Shown: positions 1-13,225 of the stretch, piece by piece
Layout of the letters: each line of letters begins with the position of its first letter
Numbering within the stretch: the stretch's first letter is position 1
DNA from: Sambucus nigra
Lineage: Eukaryota > Streptophyta > Magnoliopsida > Dipsacales > Adoxaceae
Direction: 5' to 3'
Length of the DNA stretch: 64,000 nt
NCBI GenBank assembly: GCA_949130495.1
Contig: OX422222.1
Span: 275,580,109 to 275,644,108 of the forward strand
Notes under the pieces: generated by a model
Seen by the model: only the letters and a program-made list of their open reading frames with translations
Databases searched by the model: none
What the model was told of the DNA's origin: nothing
Program-made: the position numbers and the translations under genes

Positions 1-332
1 TTCCGGACGCGTTGGCGCACTCAAAATGACCATACAGACAACTTATAAAATATTCACTTTTTAATTAACATAATTAGTCCCGACGTGGCACGGGCACGTC
101 CCGACTTAAATTTCCGAAATAGTCATTTAATACACCTATGACATTCAATATAACCAATATAATATATTACTATGCTCATTAGTAATATTCAACAAGTTTC
201 CCATAATTACTAACTCTAGTCACGTTAATAATTATAACATAATTAATTTCTGAATTTTTATTAAATAAATCATCACATTAAATTTAATAAATCCCCAAAT
301 TAAATATAGCATAAAAAATACGGGGTATTATA
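1..332 (-). repeat. Truncated gypsy LTR end at window edge
   Basis: The stretch ends with AATACGGGGTATTATA, which matches the end of the two long gypsy LTRs further right (AATACGGGGTGTTACA at 49651 and 55057). Read on the minus strand it would start TATAATACCCCGTATT, a decayed form of the TGTAACACCCCGTATT start seen in those LTRs. The other end lies outside the window. No pyrimidine-rich tract follows it, unlike the left LTR at 49651, so it is either the right-hand LTR of a minus-strand element or a solo LTR. Confidence 0.55.
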
Positions 333-880
333 GGCCTCAACATCAAAATATATATTATTATTTCCATAAATATTAAATCACAAATTAATGAGTATCTTCA
401 TCGATAATTTAACCATAGTCCTCGATATATGCGTTGTAAAATTTCTAAGTTTCATAAAATAAGCTCTACAATTTGACACATTTGAATAAGACACTAACTA
501 AATCTAGATATAAGATATCTCTAAGAAACATTTTGTACTATCTTCAAAAATAATTTAACTCTTAAAATATCTTTTATCTATAGCCTCTAATACTTTCTGT
601 GTATTGGTATTCACGATTTCTCATCCCAAGGAAGTCAAGAGATAAAGGGATGATCTCAAATAACTAAGTAAAGGTTAAATCAAATGTCAACCCACCTGCT
701 AATGTTGGTTTTCACTAGAATATTTATAGACTAAAAAAATTATGAATTACAAGTTTAAATAAAGTAACACGATTTAATATTTTTACAGATGAAACGAGAG
801 GAATGTATTTATCTAATATCAAAGTTACAAACCTTAAGGCCACATCTGATTAAAGTTTAAAAACCCAATAAACGATAGGA
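333..880. other. AT-rich intergenic stretch, nothing recognised
   Basis: I see no ORF, repeat boundary or RNA gene here. It separates the LTR fragment at the left edge from the integrase remnant. Confidence 0.4.
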
Positions 881-2000
881 ATTCGTTTTTGGTTTTCTTA
901 GATTGTTCGCGACAATGACTCCATTTTTTTGTCACGGATCGTTTCTCTAAAATTCCACACTTCATCATTTTCAAAAAATCCACTTATGCCTATTTTTTGA
1001 CTAAATTATTTTTTTTGAGGTCATGAAATTCCATGGTTTACCTACATCAATAATGTTCGATAGTAATATTATCAGTTACCTTTGGAAAACCTTATGGAAG
1101 ATGTTTGGTACTAATATGAAGTTTTCCTCATCCATTCAACCCCAAACCGATGGCTAAGCTGAGGTCGTTAAACAGCGTCTTGGGGATTCGCTAGATGTTC
1201 AGTGGGTTAAAAATTGGGAAATTGAAAATATCAACTACCTACTATGGGGTTTTCTTATAATATTTCAACGAATCATTCTACCCGAAAAATCCCGTTTGAT
1301 ATTGTTCATGTTTTTTCTCCTAGGGAGCCTATTAACCTTATCCTACTCCCATTTTACTACTGCTCTTTTTATATTATCACATCTTTTGTTGAACACATCT
1401 GTGACATCCATGATTATTTTAGATGAAAAATTGCATTACGTAAGGAAAAGTTTAAACTCTCTCCACATCCACACTGTAGAAATTAAGAATTTATTGAAAG
1501 TGAATATGTTATGGTGCGTGTTTAGAATGAACATTATATAAAACATTCTTTTAAAACGTTAAATGATGGAGCCGTTAGACCATATTTTATCCTTCGTAGT
1601 TTTGGACCTAATGTTATTTACTTAATTCACCATCTAACATGAATATTTTCCATGTTTTTAATGTTGATGATGTTTTCCCTTATCGAAGAACATTTGAGCA
1701 TCCTGGTATGCATTCTAATATTTATATAGGTAGAGCTTCATCATTATATACACTAGTGGTAGTGTCTCCACATCCATCACTACAACCAATTGACCGTATT
1801 TATATCTAGTTGATGATATTATTACATCAGTTCATGGGGGTTTCCAGCAGTAATCTATTAATTAGAGAGACCATATACTATCCAAAGCTACTTGGCATCT
1901 TAATGAGGATGTTCATCGAGCTGACGATGACATTTTGGAGAATTATCATTGTCGTAACTTGCAGGAGGCGAGTTTTCTTCAGTTAGGGACCAAGTATGGG
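880..2000 (+). pseudogene. Decayed Ty3/gypsy integrase and pol C-terminus
   Basis: In shifting frames the plus strand encodes integrase-like pieces. These are a VDRFSKMPHF-like stretch around 930-970, a HGLPTSI-like stretch near 1040, and QPQTDG followed by a stop and AEVVKQRLGD near 1131-1185, matching the HPQTDGQTEVVNR signature of plant gypsy integrases. The tail near 1640-1710 reads NIFHVFNVDDVFPYRRTFE, which resembles the region after integrase in chromovirus-type pol. Many stops and frameshifts show it is dead. No protease, reverse transcriptase or flanking LTR pair could be paired with it. Subfamily is inferred from these motifs only. Confidence 0.6.
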
Positions 2001-2710
2001 GATTAATGGTTAAGATTTAATATTTATGCACATAAGAGACATGGAGGAAGATAATATTTTTTTTATTTTATATATTTATTTGTGTTATTAGGTTACTTAG
2101 GAGTTTTTATGGTGATAATTATTAGTGTCATATTTTATCTCAACTTTTCATATTTTGTTAGGCCTATAAATTAATAGGCATGTTGCTATAAATAGGGACC
2201 TTATTTTCTATGTTAGATATTTAAACTTTATTTCCAGACTAGTATGAATATTAACTTTAGTTATTTCATTTTTAGTTGTTCATTTCTATATTGATTTTAC
2301 ACCGGTTATTCTTAACCCCTTTTTTTAGTTAGTACATTAAATGTTTTTACCTTTGATTGAAAAGTCAACGGTACAAGCACGTCAAGGAAGTCTAGTAAGA
2401 AATTCTTATAAGTTTAATACATCTTTACATTATGAAATAATAATATCTATTTTTATTTCTTATGTGCACACACGCGCCCACGCGCCCGCACACATGCACA
2501 CACACACACACATATATCTACACACACACATGGATATATAGATATACCATTCTGTTATAGTTTAATGTTTGGTTGTTTGATCATATTTGAAATTATGTAA
2601 TCCACTTGAAGAAGAAATTGAAAGGGCCAGACCATTCCCACCTCTCCATTATTCTTGTCATATCTGAAAAATGGAAACTCAATCAAAGGTCATTGGACCT
2701 GAATTACATC
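2001..2710. other. AT-rich stretch with a short CA/GT-like repeat
   Basis: It follows the integrase remnant and may include the end of that element, but I could not find a second LTR copy. An impure (CA)n tract lies at about 2465-2535. The small ORF across it is low-complexity (His/Thr repeats) and is not a gene. Confidence 0.3.
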
Positions 2711-2718
2711 AAGACTAT

Positions 2719-3721
2719 CAGTGGCGGATCCAGGATTTTTGTTCAACTTGGGCGAAAGTTTCGAGTGGTGTCGGGGTTTGGGGGTGGGACCCCCCTAAGG
2801 CGAATTTTTTTGGGGTTATTTCAAATTTTATACAAATTATAGCTTTATAATTCCCAAACAACTACAAATTATAGTTTTATAATACCCAAATAACTATAAA
2901 TTATAGCAGACCTTATTTTTATATTTATTATTTTAATACACAAACAACTACAACTACAAATTATAGTTTTATAATGCTCAAATAACTACAACTACAAAGA
3001 GATAGTAGACCTTGATTTCAAGTTTATTATTTTAATTAATTACAAATTTTTTTCACCATCAGTTATCTAAATAATTAGAGGTATACCTTGAAGTTTGAAG
3101 TTTTACAAAAAAAAATCCTATACTTTTTTAAATTAAACCGCCCCCCTGCCGACAACCAATTTTTAGCACCACCACCTCCGGTACACCCATAAGCCCAAAC
3201 CTCCCTAACCTCCACCCCTCCTCCCACCATCAATACAAGATACCATCAATACAAGACAAAACCACATGGGAGAATATGGAAATGGAAACAGATCGTTTTG
3301 GAAAGAAAAAAAAATTAATAACAGATTGATCTAAAAAATCGGCTTAGCGAACAAAAAAACAAAGAGAAAAATAGGGATTTTTACCTGATCGGAGAATATG
3401 GAATTGGAACTTTACCTGATCGGAGATCTCACAGGAGATGTTGTGAGTAAAAATAGGGAAAAAAATCTTAGAAACACCGCAGATGTTAGGAGTAAAAGCA
3501 GGAAGAAAAATCTTAGGTTTCTTCGTCGTCCATAGATGGTGTGATGTGTTAGATCAAAATTGCAGCAGTGGCCCTTTGTAAAATCAAACGCATACGTGTA
3601 GAGGAGGAGAAAGGTAAGGTAACGAGCAAAGAACGACCGGGACATGAAATTGTACAAAAAAAAAATTCAAATCTGAACTGGGGCGGCCGCCCTAGTTCGT
3701 CCTCACGTGCGTCCGCCCTTG
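2719..3721. mobile_element. Non-autonomous hAT-like DNA transposon (1.0 kb)
   Basis: The left end is CAGTGGCGGATCC and the right end, read inward on the minus strand, is CAAGGGCGGACGC: about 9 of 13 positions agree, as in short imperfect hAT terminal repeats. The flanks carry an 8-bp near-duplication, AAGACTAT (2711-2718) and ATGACTAT (3722-3729), the length made by hAT transposases. The interior has tandem-like A/T-rich repeats (ACAACTACAAATTATAG at about 2860-2970) and no transposase ORF, so it would need a transposase supplied from elsewhere. Confidence 0.65.
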
Positions 3722-3729
3722 ATGACTAT

Positions 3730-5442
3730 ATAAGCTATTTTGATATTAAGAGGTTCAATATATATGAAATTGTGAAAGAAAACATTTGATTTCCTTGGAC
3801 CACATAGAAATTCATCTTTCAATAAAACATTGGGCTTTATTAATCACAAGACCTATTGAACTATGAAAAAAATTCAACACTTGGTTGATGGCCATCACAT
3901 TATACACCAATCTATTTACGAAAATGACATCATCAACATATATTGTATGAGAAAAAAAAATTGATATCTAGTTTTTATTATTTTATGAAGATTTATTCAT
4001 TAGTATTCACCATACTTATGTAACATTTTATAATTCAAATTAATTTGATATGATTCTAAAATATAAAAGTGTGACTCTTTACTTTCTTATTTCACATGCA
4101 ACTAATTAATTCTCTCTCCATTCTATTTATTTACTATTTTTACCATTATCATCCTCTCAAATCTTTTGGAATCTTAAATATTCTCTCTCTTGACATTGCT
4201 TATAAACTATTATTAATTATTCATATCAATGTTGATCTCCATCTTTCAAGAAAAAAATATTATGTGTGGATGGCGTTACATGTCCGTATACTGATAAGTA
4301 TGCGATAAAAGTGCAACACATATACGATACCATTCTCACATGTTCCCTACTACATATATAGTGATGTTGTATAAACAAACGTATCTTTATTCATGTTGAA
4401 AATGAATACATGTCACCCTCAATTCATAATGTACTATTTCTCCTCTTTTTTTTATTCTTTCATGGTAAATTAAACGGGGCTTCTTCAATTGTTAGTTATG
4501 AAAACTATTCGATGGTAATGGATACTACTATTGAAAATATGATTTCGATTTTCTCTATATCTACTTTTATATCACTACATGTTCGATAATCCCAGTTATG
4601 CATAGGTAGCTATAGAATGGTCAAAATTATATGAATTTTATTTTTAAGCATTCCGTGCCACACACACACAGATATATATATAATATGGGGTTATTGAAGG
4701 CATCACTATAATTATCCCATCCATCACATGCACTATCACGTAAATATGATGTACAATCACTTTAAGTATATTATGGTGCTCAAAATTACTTTTTGTGATG
4801 CCTTTAGTAACTAAATCTATAATAGATTACTTGAGTGTTTAAGATTGATTCTTGTAAGTGGTAGAAGAAAAAACACCAAAAAAAACTATGCAATATCAAA
4901 TGTTAAACTTTTCAAAAAAATATCAATTGTTAAAAGACATGTTTTAACTTTCACACACTTTCTCATTATTCGAATAACTTGGTTGGACAAATTTTAACCT
5001 TTCAAAGAAATTTAATAACAACCAAAATTATAAATATTTCTTGTAGACCTCGATACCGTGCTAAATATGCAAAGTGTATACATTCATGATAGGCCTATCA
5101 ATTTATTTTGCATTTAGAAAGCTCGCTTGCGATTGATATTTCTAAAATTTGAATACCATAATATTTGAAAGAGCATACTTAATGGGTATGATATTTAAGA
5201 TTAACCCTTATGGTTAGTTTATACGTGCATATAAATCTTATGGAAGAACCTTACGAGTATCCAAACCATCAAATATAAACATTAATAGTGAAAAACTTAT
5301 CAAATATAGTGAAACAATAGAAGTCGACAAAGCAATTTTTTGTGGGTCCAACTGGTGGTGTAGAACATGAAGTTTCATTTGAAAAAGGGACTTTTTTCCA
5401 AAATTCAAAACACCCCTACACCTTTATATTTCCATTATATAT
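3730..5442. other. AT-rich intergenic stretch, no gene seen
   Basis: There are only short ORFs with no recognisable domain. A small CA/TA tract lies at about 4660-4682. I see no RNA gene or repeat boundary. Confidence 0.4.
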
Positions 5443-5696
5443 GGGTCATTTGGTATTTAGCCCATTAGTTATGGTGAATATCATTTTGGATACAAAATTT
5501 TAATGTAATATCACTTTAGGGGTACCATTTTTACCTTTTTATGACATTTGTTTGGGTGAAAAAGTGACAAAAAGTAAAAAATAATACAAAAAGACATCGT
5601 AAAAAGTGAAAATGGCACCCAAATTATATTAAGTTAAACTTTGTTACCCAAAGTGATATAAACCATAATTAATGGAGGCTAAAGTCCATATGACCC
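5443..5696. mobile_element. Fold-back MITE, about 254 bp
   Basis: The two ends form long imperfect inverted repeats. The left arm begins GGGTCATTTGG and continues TTTAGCCCATTAGTTATGG. The right arm, read on the minus strand, begins GGGTCATATGG and continues TTTAGCCTCCATTAATTATGG. Pairing extends roughly 100 bases per arm, so nearly the whole element is a hairpin. The flanks are AT-rich and only a weak 9-bp similarity is visible. The superfamily is uncertain; Mutator-like is possible. Confidence 0.6.
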
Positions 5697-6165
5697 TATT
5701 TATATTTATGCAACCACCCACTTTACTTACACTCTTAGTTGCAAACCTCTTTCCTTCTAACATCTTTCCAGTTTCTCTTCAAAAGTATTATTTTAGGCTT
5801 AATGGTGCCGATATGATAATAAATGAAGTTTTAGAAAAAGTAAAAGGAAAAATGCAAATACAAAATTTAAACCCCTATCTCAAGTACATAATGATGTTCT
5901 GCCTGAGATGGGGTGCCATAGCCTCAAAATGTCATTTTATGAGAATTGGGTCAGAGTATTCCATAACCACAGGGGGATGGTGAGTTTTATACCATGTTTT
6001 TATTTTAGCAGTTTCTTGGCTTAACATACATACACATAAAAGATGTTTTAATGCCTATGTTATTATTTCGTAAATGGATATTCCTAGGTCAAATGGGTTC
6101 ATCTTGGAACATAGGCCATATTTTTTTGGGGGCCATAACTCTAACGACATTTCATGTATTTTGGA
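5697..6165. other. Unassigned stretch left of the copia LTR
   Basis: A 103-codon ORF spans 5672-5983 but begins inside the MITE arm and shows no domain. I treat the stretch as non-coding flank. Confidence 0.35.
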
Positions 6166-7443
6166 TGAGAATTTCCCTACAGTGTGTGTGCTTAGGCAAG
6201 GATGGTCCGAATAAACACAGGTCCTATATTTTTATATTTTGCAAATTTTAAAAATTGAAACTTTAAATAAAATTAACCCAATTAAACTTATGACTAATTT
6301 TAAAACTATCTTATTGAAAATCAACTTACCAAATTTTATCTTTTTAGCCTAAATCATGCACCTAAGGTGATTGCAGATAAAATAAAGAAATCCATCCACA
6401 TGACATCAATGTATGAGAAAAAACACAAAAGAAAAAACCTTGGATGCCCCAGCCAAACGGATCACTATGATGCGAAATTACAAAAGATGATAGTAGACCT
6501 ACACAGCGGCTTCATCACCTATAAGACTTGATGCTCTTCAATCTTTGATTGTTCCTCCACGGTGCAATATAGGAATCCACCTATGCCAGCTGCCACAAGC
6601 CACAAGTCCACGCACGTCTCGGTATCCACCGATAAGGCTCAACAACTATCAAACACCGCAAACAGCATGCACATGGAGTCTGCCGCACGAAATAGGTTCT
6701 CTTCAGTTGAAAGAAACAATATTTGGCACTCAATATCAAGATCTCTAAACATAGGAATTATGGAACTTGGATCTTTAAACATATAGGGTGAAACTTATGA
6801 TTTTGAAATTTTGTAAATAGGTAGAAAATCATTTTTTCCCAAAAGTTCTTAAAAATTCTGAGTTCATAATGCCTTAAATACTGACTTTACAAATTTCAAT
6901 CCAGCGGCTTGTTCGAACAAAAACTGAAGTCATTCGAATGAGAATTTCATTTCATTCGAACAAAAATGCAATCTCATTTTAACCAGCTTCTAACGAGTTA
7001 TGATATCCTTGACAAAGGAATCTCATTTGATGTTCGTTACATAGGCATTCAAACTAGTTCAAAATATCGTTTGAACGAAATATCAAGTCATTCGAATGAA
7101 ACTAGGATAACGAGCCTTATTGTCATTCCAACGAAAATAAAACTAGAAATTATTTTTTATTTAAAAAATAATTAAAAACGGTTCCAAACAATTTAAATAA
7201 AAAACCAACACCCTTGAAAATATTTCCAAGGTCTCATAATTAATACACATTCATACCTGCGAGATCCTCAGAAAACATAAAGGCAAACTTGTCACTAAAC
7301 ACGACACGACATATCCAATCGTTGAAGCTTGCAAACAATGTCATAGACTTATGGGACAAACAAAGTTTATCTTTATGACTTGAAAATTTTGTCCAGAAAA
7401 ATGCCAATTTCATACAAATTGAATCGATTGGAAATTTATCCTT
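6166..7443 (-). repeat. 3' LTR of the gag-only copia element
   Basis: It aligns end to end with 11114-12421, sharing for example CCTATATTTTTATAT near the start and GTATCCACCGATAAGGCTCA near 6620. The copies are visibly diverged, so the insertion is old. It contains many copies of a TTTGAACGA / CATTCGAATGA motif at about 6900-7135. Confidence 0.75.
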
Positions 7444-9116
7444 AGAAATATACCCCTTTGGCTATTCCGGGGGAAAAATAAAATAAAAATCCTATGAGTC
7501 GTCAAGCTCTCTAAAAATACTCATTCCCTAATCCTAAAAATGAATGACGAGTACATACGCTCCACAAACACACAAACATGGGTAGCTTTGCTTTGATTTA
7601 AAACTTTTTCTCATTGATGTAAGCCTATAATCCTTCACCCTTAAACACACCTTCAAATGTAAAGAGAATATAACAAGTATAAATCCACAAATGAATAAAG
7701 GTCTAACAATGTATACAAAATATCAATTGAGGTACGATGTCTCCCGTAAGATAGAGATATCCTAATCATCCAAAGGAAATATACCATTTCCCCCACTATT
7801 TTGTTCAGGAATAAGGATGAAATAAAATAATTATTTCCCCTAAACCAAATCTCCCCCTAAATACATGATCTTAAGATACCAATTTAAGAAAACTTGATAC
7901 AATAATTATACACATAGGGAGAAGCAAATAAAATATGCAAGGGTGTAAAGTGTAGCAAACACGTAACATGGCAAGTTAAGAACAAATAATCCAAATGATC
8001 AAGCATATGGAAAATACAGACTCAAATACATAATACCATATATAATATATATGCAAAATGTGTCAGTGAAAATATAGCATATATATATAGGTATAAATGA
8101 CCACAAAATTTGACACAAAACACTTAAACTTTACACATTAGCATAGTATCGTTATGTTTAAATATGTGAAATAGAATGAATGGGAGTGATTACAAAACTT
8201 TATCAATCTAAGGTTTGTCCTCACGTGATAAGATAAAGTGAACTTAATGAACAAACAAGCACAATGCTTACACGCCTAGAATATTGATGATTCTACAAAA
8301 CAATAGTGTAATGATAAAATAAGCATAACTAGGATTCATTGTGCAAACCCATTGATCTTTGACTAAACAACCTCAATGGATAAACATATAACATATTTTA
8401 TATTCTTTTCTTATCTCAATTATTTTGAAGTTATTTCTTTTTAAAGATCAAACAAACTAACTATTTTGGCCTTTGGCAATATTTCTATTGTTGTTGCCTT
8501 TACTTTTTTTATTAGGCTCTTTCCAACAGTAGATTTCCCGCAAAGGAGATTATCTCATTTCGTAGCCCTTTCTCGTGCACCCTCATATTTTTCAATACTA
8601 ATCAAAATTATCCACGAACAATGGTTCTTACATGAATAAATCCTCTATAGTCACAAAATATGTGGATGACAAATTTGATGGGAGAACATCGCACAAAGTT
8701 CAAATATATGTATATGTGAAGTTAATGTTATAAAAGCTTATGCATGTGTGTATGGAGGCATATACGAAGTTGAATCCATAAATCTTATCTAGTTCCAAAC
8801 AACACCATGATAGCATGGTTAAGAGCAAACTAAGTATATACAATCATAATCAAATGTCCCAGCTGCATGCAGAGTGAATTGGATTCAAACACACCAAATG
8901 TGTAAAACTAAAATACACAAAAACCAAAAACTTTTTGAGTTTTTCTTATTAAATTTCAAAAGAAAAATACCAATTTTTTAATTTTTAGAAAATAAACTCA
9001 AACCTAATATACAAACAAAATATTTTTGTATTTTTAAATATGACTCAAAAAAAGAAAACTATAATACAAAAGATACACATGTCATAACACTAGAAAATAT
9101 ATATCATGAAGCATAA
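7444..9116. other. Non-coding interior of the gag-only copia element
   Basis: This is where pol would be expected in a minus-strand copia element, yet the stretch is AT-rich and shows no integrase, RT or RNase H motif in any frame. Either pol was lost or the element never carried it. Confidence 0.5.
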
Positions 9117-11095
9117 CTAGAGTATGATAAACAAGATGACATAATCAACCATTAGATTAGCATGGGAAGTATCATGTGCAAGCAAACGAGAATCAATAAG
9201 TCTAATATGTAAATTCTCCAGATCCAATTTTTGAACCCAAGTAGGTGTAACATACCGATTAGGACTTTTAGGAACTGTGGTGACTCTATTCTGAGACTTC
9301 CTAGGACCATTCTTAAAATCATAGTAAAAAAACCTAAGGTGACCTTTCCTACTGCGGTGAGTGCAAGTGTAGACACGATGACGAGTGTTACCTAAAGGTT
9401 GACAGTTTCTAATGTTCCTAATCGGATCTCTCAAACTTATGTTCTTGGCTTTGGAAGCGAAAGAATTATGATCATCGAAGCCAATTCCACACTTGTCCTA
9501 TTTGATTTGGACAGTGCCTAACATTCTATCCAACTTTTTCGATCTAGACTTCAAATCAAATTTGACCCTATTAGAATCCCTCAATCTCTCCTCAAGCTCA
9601 ATGACCCTAGAATTGAGTAAATGCCTAACCTCCTCAAATTCTAGAAGATTTTTCTTTATAGCCTCCATCCAAACATGAAGACTATCTCTTTCACCCTCAA
9701 CATACTTTAGATCTCTCTAAAAGTCCTCTCACATTCCCTAAGATCCTTAATTAAAGCACTATTATCATTTCATATGGCATGTTACTTTTACCTAGCTTCT
9801 AACTTCAAGTTAGCCTTCTTTACCTTCAAAGTTTTCATATACAATTCACTAAAGGCAACTTGTAGTTTACTCTCCTCATCCTCTTTTTCATCCTCACTTT
9901 TATCTCTTGACCATCACTCACGTTGGATCCAAAAACTATGGCCTCGAAAGTGTCATGCAAAGGAATATTTTCCCGGGAAGATTTCTCTTAAATTCTCACA
10001 TGACTTTCCCTGAATGCGATAAAGTTGCGATCAATAAGGGAATCGTTTCCCCCTTCCAAATCACTACCACTAAGGGTGGAATTAGATTCTATCGATTTCT
10101 TGCCCTCCTTACTTATTTTAGTGAGGCACTCAGCTACCCTATGGTCAAAACCCTCACAATCGTAACATCTTTTCGAATCATACCTCTTAAAGTTCTCACT
10201 ATGTTTCTTAAAGATGTGATCGGCCTTATTGTTCTTATTTTTCTCAAATCTTTTTTCATTTTTCGATTCCTTTTGGAACTTGAGAAATTTCTTGAATTTC
10301 TTTGCCAATATGGCCACAGCCTCAAAATTGATGTTAGAATTATCATCCAAAATAGTTGCTTCCTCCTTTCGGGCTTTAAAAGCTATGCCTTTTTTTTATT
10401 TTTTTCATCACATTCTTGGAGGTAAACATGTCAATATCATAAGTTTATAAGTCACCTACAAGCTTTTCAAGTTTCGTACAATCTAAAGTACCCAAAGAAT
10501 TCAAGATGGTCACCTTTGGATTAAATCTATCAATCAACGACCTTCAGATTTTCTATATCACTCGGTTGTCGAGTATATTATCTCCCAAGTTAAACTACGA
10601 GTTAATTATGTTGGACCATCTAGCATAAAACTCATGAAATATCTCACTCTCTAACATCTTAATCGCTTCAAATTGGGTGGTGAGGTTTTGGACCTTAGAA
10701 GCCTTAACGACACTAGTTCCTTGATGGGTGAGTTGGAGTATATCCCAGGCCTCTTTTGATGTCTCACATATCATAATATAGAAGAATTCCTCCGAGGTGA
10801 CATAACAAAATAGAGCATTTAAACCTCGAGAATTATAATGCGATGATATATTCTCAGGCTCACTCTACGATTCTACGAGGTTAAAGTGAATTGCCTCTCT
10901 ATCTCTCATGAATAGTGGAGACCACCATTTAGCAAGTGATGAACACATTCTCTTATCTATTGCCTTAAGTGATGATTTCATGCGCATTTTCCACTATTCT
11001 TAGTTTGGCCCATCAAACATAGGTGTTCTAAAACCGTCAAAACCTCTAAAATTCATTCCTAAAGGCACGGGATCAAAACACAAAACCTGAGTGTT
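9117..11095 (-). pseudogene. Copia-type gag (UBN2 family) with CCHC zinc knuckle, broken
   Basis: Reading right to left, the first part (about 11050-10450) resembles UBN2/DUF4219 gag, with stretches such as FRTPMFDGPN, AWDILQLTHQGTSVVKASK and an LTTQFEAIKM-like segment. A lysine-rich stretch follows, then CYDCEGFDHRVAEC at about 10131-10172, a CX2CX4HX4C zinc knuckle. Further on is a charged coiled-coil-like region (about 9900-9490) and a second, decayed knuckle (CTHRSRKGHLRFFYYD) near 9330, where two cysteines are lost. The frame is broken by several stops and frameshifts. Gag would package the element RNA. It lies right after the primer site, as gag should. Confidence 0.7.
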
Positions 11096-11098
11096 CTA

Positions 11099-11110
11099 GC
11101 TCTGATACCA
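11099..11110 (-). other. Primer binding site (initiator Met tRNA type)
   Basis: The minus strand reads TGGTATCAGAGC, the standard plant copia/gypsy primer site complementary to the 3' end of initiator tRNA-Met, three bases from the LTR. It sets the element's orientation. Confidence 0.85.
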
Positions 11111-11113
11111 ATT

Positions 11114-12421
11114 TGAGAATGCCCTTACAATGTCTGTGCATGAGAAAGGCTAGTCCATATAAACATAAGTCCTATATTTTTATATATTTTAAATTTTAAA
11201 TATCCAAACATTAAACAAAATCACCCAATCAAACTTAACACCGATTTTAAAACTATCTTATGGAAATGTCTTTTTTACCAAAATTTATCTTTTTACCCAA
11301 AAACATGCATAGAAGGTGCTTTAAGATAAAATAAATAAATCAATCCATAAGATGATGTTGTAAGATGAAAAATATAAAGGGAAAAACCTTGAACAGCCTA
11401 ACCAAAAAAATCACCATGATGCGTAATTACAAAAGATGAAAGTAGACTCACATAACAACTCTATCCCCCACAAGCCTCAACGCTCTTAAATCTTCGATCG
11501 CTCATCCACAATGAAACATAGGAATCCACTTATGCCAACTGTCACAATGCACGAGTCCATATATGTCTCAGTATCCACCGATAAGGCTCAACAATTGTCA
11601 AATACCGCAAATGACACGCACGAAGTCCACCGCACGAAACAGGTTCTCTCCAGAAGATAGAAACAAACTTTGGTTCCCAATATGAAGATATCAAAGCATA
11701 TGAATTATGGAACTTGAATCTTTAAACAAATAAGGTGAAACTTAGGATTTGGAACTTTTTAAATAGGTAGAAAATCATTTTTTGCCAAAAGAAATTTATA
11801 GTCCACAACCCTTTAAATACTAACAGCACGAATTTTGAGGCGGTGGCTCGTTCGAGCGAATACTGAAGTCTTTCAAATGAGAATTGCATTTCGTTTGAAT
11901 AAAAATGCAATCTCATTTGAACCAGCTTTTAGTTATCTTTTAACGAGGTGTGATATCCTTGATAGAGGAATCTCGTTTGATGTTCATTTGACAGTCATTC
12001 TAATGAGTTTTGAATGTTGTTTGAACGAAACATCAAGTCAGTGTAATGGAATCGAGATTTCGTTCTAAGGAGCCTTATGCTTGTTTAAACGAAAATATAA
12101 TTAGAAATTTTTTTTTTTTAAAAATAATTAAAAAAAAGTTCCAAACGATTCAAATAAAAAACCAATACCATTAAAAATATTTCCAAGGTATTATAATTAA
12201 TACGCATTCATACCTTCGGGATACTCGATAAATTTGAAGACAAACTTGGCACTAAACACGAGACGACATATCCAATCTTTGAAGCTTGGCTTCTACGTCT
12301 TCATTAAACAACGTCATTACCTTATAGGATCAACAAGACGAAGTCTATCCTATGACTTAAACATTTTGTTCGGAATAATTCTAATTACATAAAAATTGAC
12401 TCAATTGGAAATTTGTCCTTA
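11114..12421 (-). repeat. 5' LTR of the gag-only copia element
   Basis: Begins TGAGAATGCCC on the plus strand, next to the primer site, and matches the left LTR along its length. The right boundary (near GTCCTTA) is approximate. Confidence 0.75.
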
Positions 12422-13048
12422 TAGCGGATAAATAATTTATTCTACATATGTTCACAACCCAAATGAAACTTCATGTTTGGCGTAACAAATGGGGTTAAAA
12501 TGACGTTTGATGTCGTTTATGCTATATTTATCCTTAACCACTATGATAGGACCGTGGCTCCCAAATTTTACTTAGAAAACTTCTTCATTTCGCTTGTGCA
12601 TTAAAGTTCTGAAGCTTTTTTTTTTCTATCACAAATTTAGAAGGCAGAAAAAAATTATTATTCAAAATAATTAAAACACTTCTTTCTTAAGAAACATAAT
12701 ATGTTCTAAATATTTCTTTCAACTTTTTGAATAGTCATATAAGTTGACAGATGCGTTTCTCAAATTTTGTATTAGTTTCTACTTTACATATTAATTTCAT
12801 CTATCTACAATATTAATGTTTTTAAATTATATATTTTTATAAAAATTTTCATACTAAAGTGCATTTGATAGATATGATTTTTAATGGAAAATATCAAAAT
12901 CTTTGGTGTTATCCAGCTTTTTGTAGTGTTTAATACATACTAATTTTCATGAAAAATGCTTTTTGTTGTTAAAGAAATCCACCTAAAACTATATTTTGTT
13001 AAACAGCCTAAAACGTTTATCAGCTGACACACACACACACACACACAT

Positions 13049-13097
<49 letters not shown>

Positions 13098-13225
13098 TTT
13101 TCTATTTTAAAATTTTCTTTTCCATTATTATAATTTTTTTTTTTAATTTGAAAGCTTAGTCCAACAAAAACCTTTTATTTTCAATAAAACACTCAACCAT
13201 CTTGTGTTCAATCAAACACACTATC
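12422..13225. other. AT-rich spacer with compound microsatellite
   Basis: No coding signal. A compound (AC)n-(AT)n-(AG)n tract lies at 13027-13096. Confidence 0.4.
13027..13096. repeat. Compound (AC)n(AT)n(AG)n microsatellite
   Basis: Runs of AC, then TA, then GA dinucleotides are directly visible. Confidence 0.95.

Larger units (their letters stand above)
6166..12421 (-). mobile_element. Ty1/copia-type element with gag but no pol
   Basis: Two direct repeats of about 1.3 kb (6166-7443 and 11114-12421) bracket an interior of about 3.7 kb. Next to the right repeat, positions 11099-11110 read GCTCTGATACCA, the reverse complement of the initiator-methionine tRNA primer site TGGTATCAGAGC, so the element runs on the minus strand. 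The interior holds a UBN2-type gag near the primer site. No integrase, reverse transcriptase or RNase H motif was found between gag and the left LTR. It is therefore probably non-autonomous. No convincing target duplication was found. Confidence 0.75.

Noticed and set aside
2341..2541. 66-residue ORF with His/Thr repeats
   Set aside because: Low-complexity translation of a CA-rich tract.
5672..5983. 103-residue host protein
   Set aside because: It starts inside a MITE arm, shows no domain, and has no nearby coding continuation.
6880..7140. Heat-shock elements in the copia LTR
   Set aside because: GAA/TTC triplets are common, but in the repeated motif they abut (TTCGAA) without the two-base spacing the consensus requires.
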